Positions 63,796 to 64,000 of a DNA stretch of 64,000 bases are shown here, in pieces. The first letter of the stretch is position 1, and every line of letters starts with the position of its first letter. The position numbers and the translations under genes are program-made. Source of the DNA: Nostoc linckia FACHB-104 (GTDB taxonomy: Bacteria; Cyanobacteriota; Cyanobacteriia; Cyanobacteriales; Nostocaceae); assembly GCF_014696615.1 (NCBI RefSeq), contig NZ_JACJQJ010000009.1, positions 124,001 to 188,000 of the forward strand. The letters are read 5' to 3'. Below the pieces are notes generated by a model. That model was not told the DNA's origin. It did not search any database and saw nothing but the letters and a program-made list of their open reading frames with translations.

Positions 63796-64000
63796 CTACG
63801 CGTTGATAGTCGCTAGGGCTTTCTCAACAGCTTGTAAGGCTATGTTGACTTCTGCCTCTGTAACAATCAATGGTGGTACAAAGCGGACGACTTTTGGCCC
63901 AGCTGGTACTAGCAATACGCCTTCTGCGATCGCGCTTTTCACAATATCAGCTGCGGTTAGCGGTATATCTGCTTGCAATTCGAGTCCGTTGATTAAACCC
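63796..64000 (-). CDS. argD: Acetylornithine aminotransferase, 3' end only
   Basis: The last 67 codons of a class-III PLP aminotransferase; the frame is open to the right edge, reading GLINGLELQADIPLTAADIV, then GVLLVPAGPKVVRFVPPLIV. The RFVPPLIVTEAEV tail is typical of ArgD, which makes N-acetylornithine in arginine synthesis. The catalytic lysine is outside the window, so a related aminotransferase cannot be excluded. Confidence 0.78.
   Translation of the reverse strand, partial: GLINGLELQADIPLTAADIVKSAIAEGVLLVPAGPKVVRFVPPLIVTEAEVNIALQAVEKALATINA

Overview
The window is chromosomal DNA of a filamentous, almost certainly heterocyst-forming cyanobacterium of the Nostoc/Anabaena/Calothrix type. 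The evidence is the many HIP1 octamers (GCGATCGC), heptamer short tandem repeats between genes, a short KaiA, kaiABC followed by a TolC-like HgdD homologue, a nifJ gene, and a beta-carboxysome locus divergent from an NDH-1 CO2-uptake operon. I saw no rRNA, tRNA, transposase, prophage or CRISPR array. Almost everything reads as ordinary chromosome, and several gene orders match what I recall from Anabaena sp. PCC 7120.

Layout. 1-10 kb holds housekeeping and photosynthesis genes: the 3' part of lpdA, trpC, small cyanobacterial hypotheticals, a DUF192 lipoprotein, an NblR-like regulator, NAD kinase, ycf39 with the tiny petM (missed by ordinary ORF cut-offs) and pdxA. 10-19.4 kb is the circadian block: a CBS-containing hybrid kinase with degenerate receivers, divergent from kaiA (short form), kaiB, kaiC and hgdD. 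19.6-29.7 kb carries small membrane and acetyltransferase genes, an S4-domain protein, a MAPEG/DUF4336 pair divergent from an AraC regulator, the ccdA-ccsB cytochrome c maturation pair, a putative helical metalloenzyme and a C26 peptidase. 29.7-35 kb contains a large HTH/NB-ARC/WD40 STAND protein translationally overlapped by the C26 gene and, divergent from it, a cluster of small genes including a two-TM protein resembling the cyanobacterial TRADD-N-associated membrane family. 35.5-39.2 kb is nifJ.

39.5-50.7 kb is an inorganic-carbon island. ndhF4-ndhD4-cupB (CO2 hydration by a specialised NDH-1) reads leftward. ccmK2-ccmK1-ccmL-ccmM-ccmN-ccmO (carboxysome shell and Rubisco condensation), then a LysR regulator of the CmpR/RbcR type, reads rightward. 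CcmM carries three RbcS-like repeats and a clear internal ribosome binding site and GTG start for the short isoform. 50.8-64 kb has a MuiA-like protein, a Uma2 nuclease-like protein, an EEP-family protein, mnmE, an SDR, a second large hybrid kinase, an alpha/beta hydrolase, a PlsC acyltransferase and the 3' end of argD.

Most worth a second look: the degenerate-receiver kinase next to a KaiA that lacks its own pseudo-receiver; the STAND/C26 overlap with its divergent small-gene cluster (including an 11-nt overlapping 41-codon ORF); and the intergenic-type repeats that have entered the reading frames of nifJ (twice) and mnmE (once). None of these is proven to be a new system from sequence alone.
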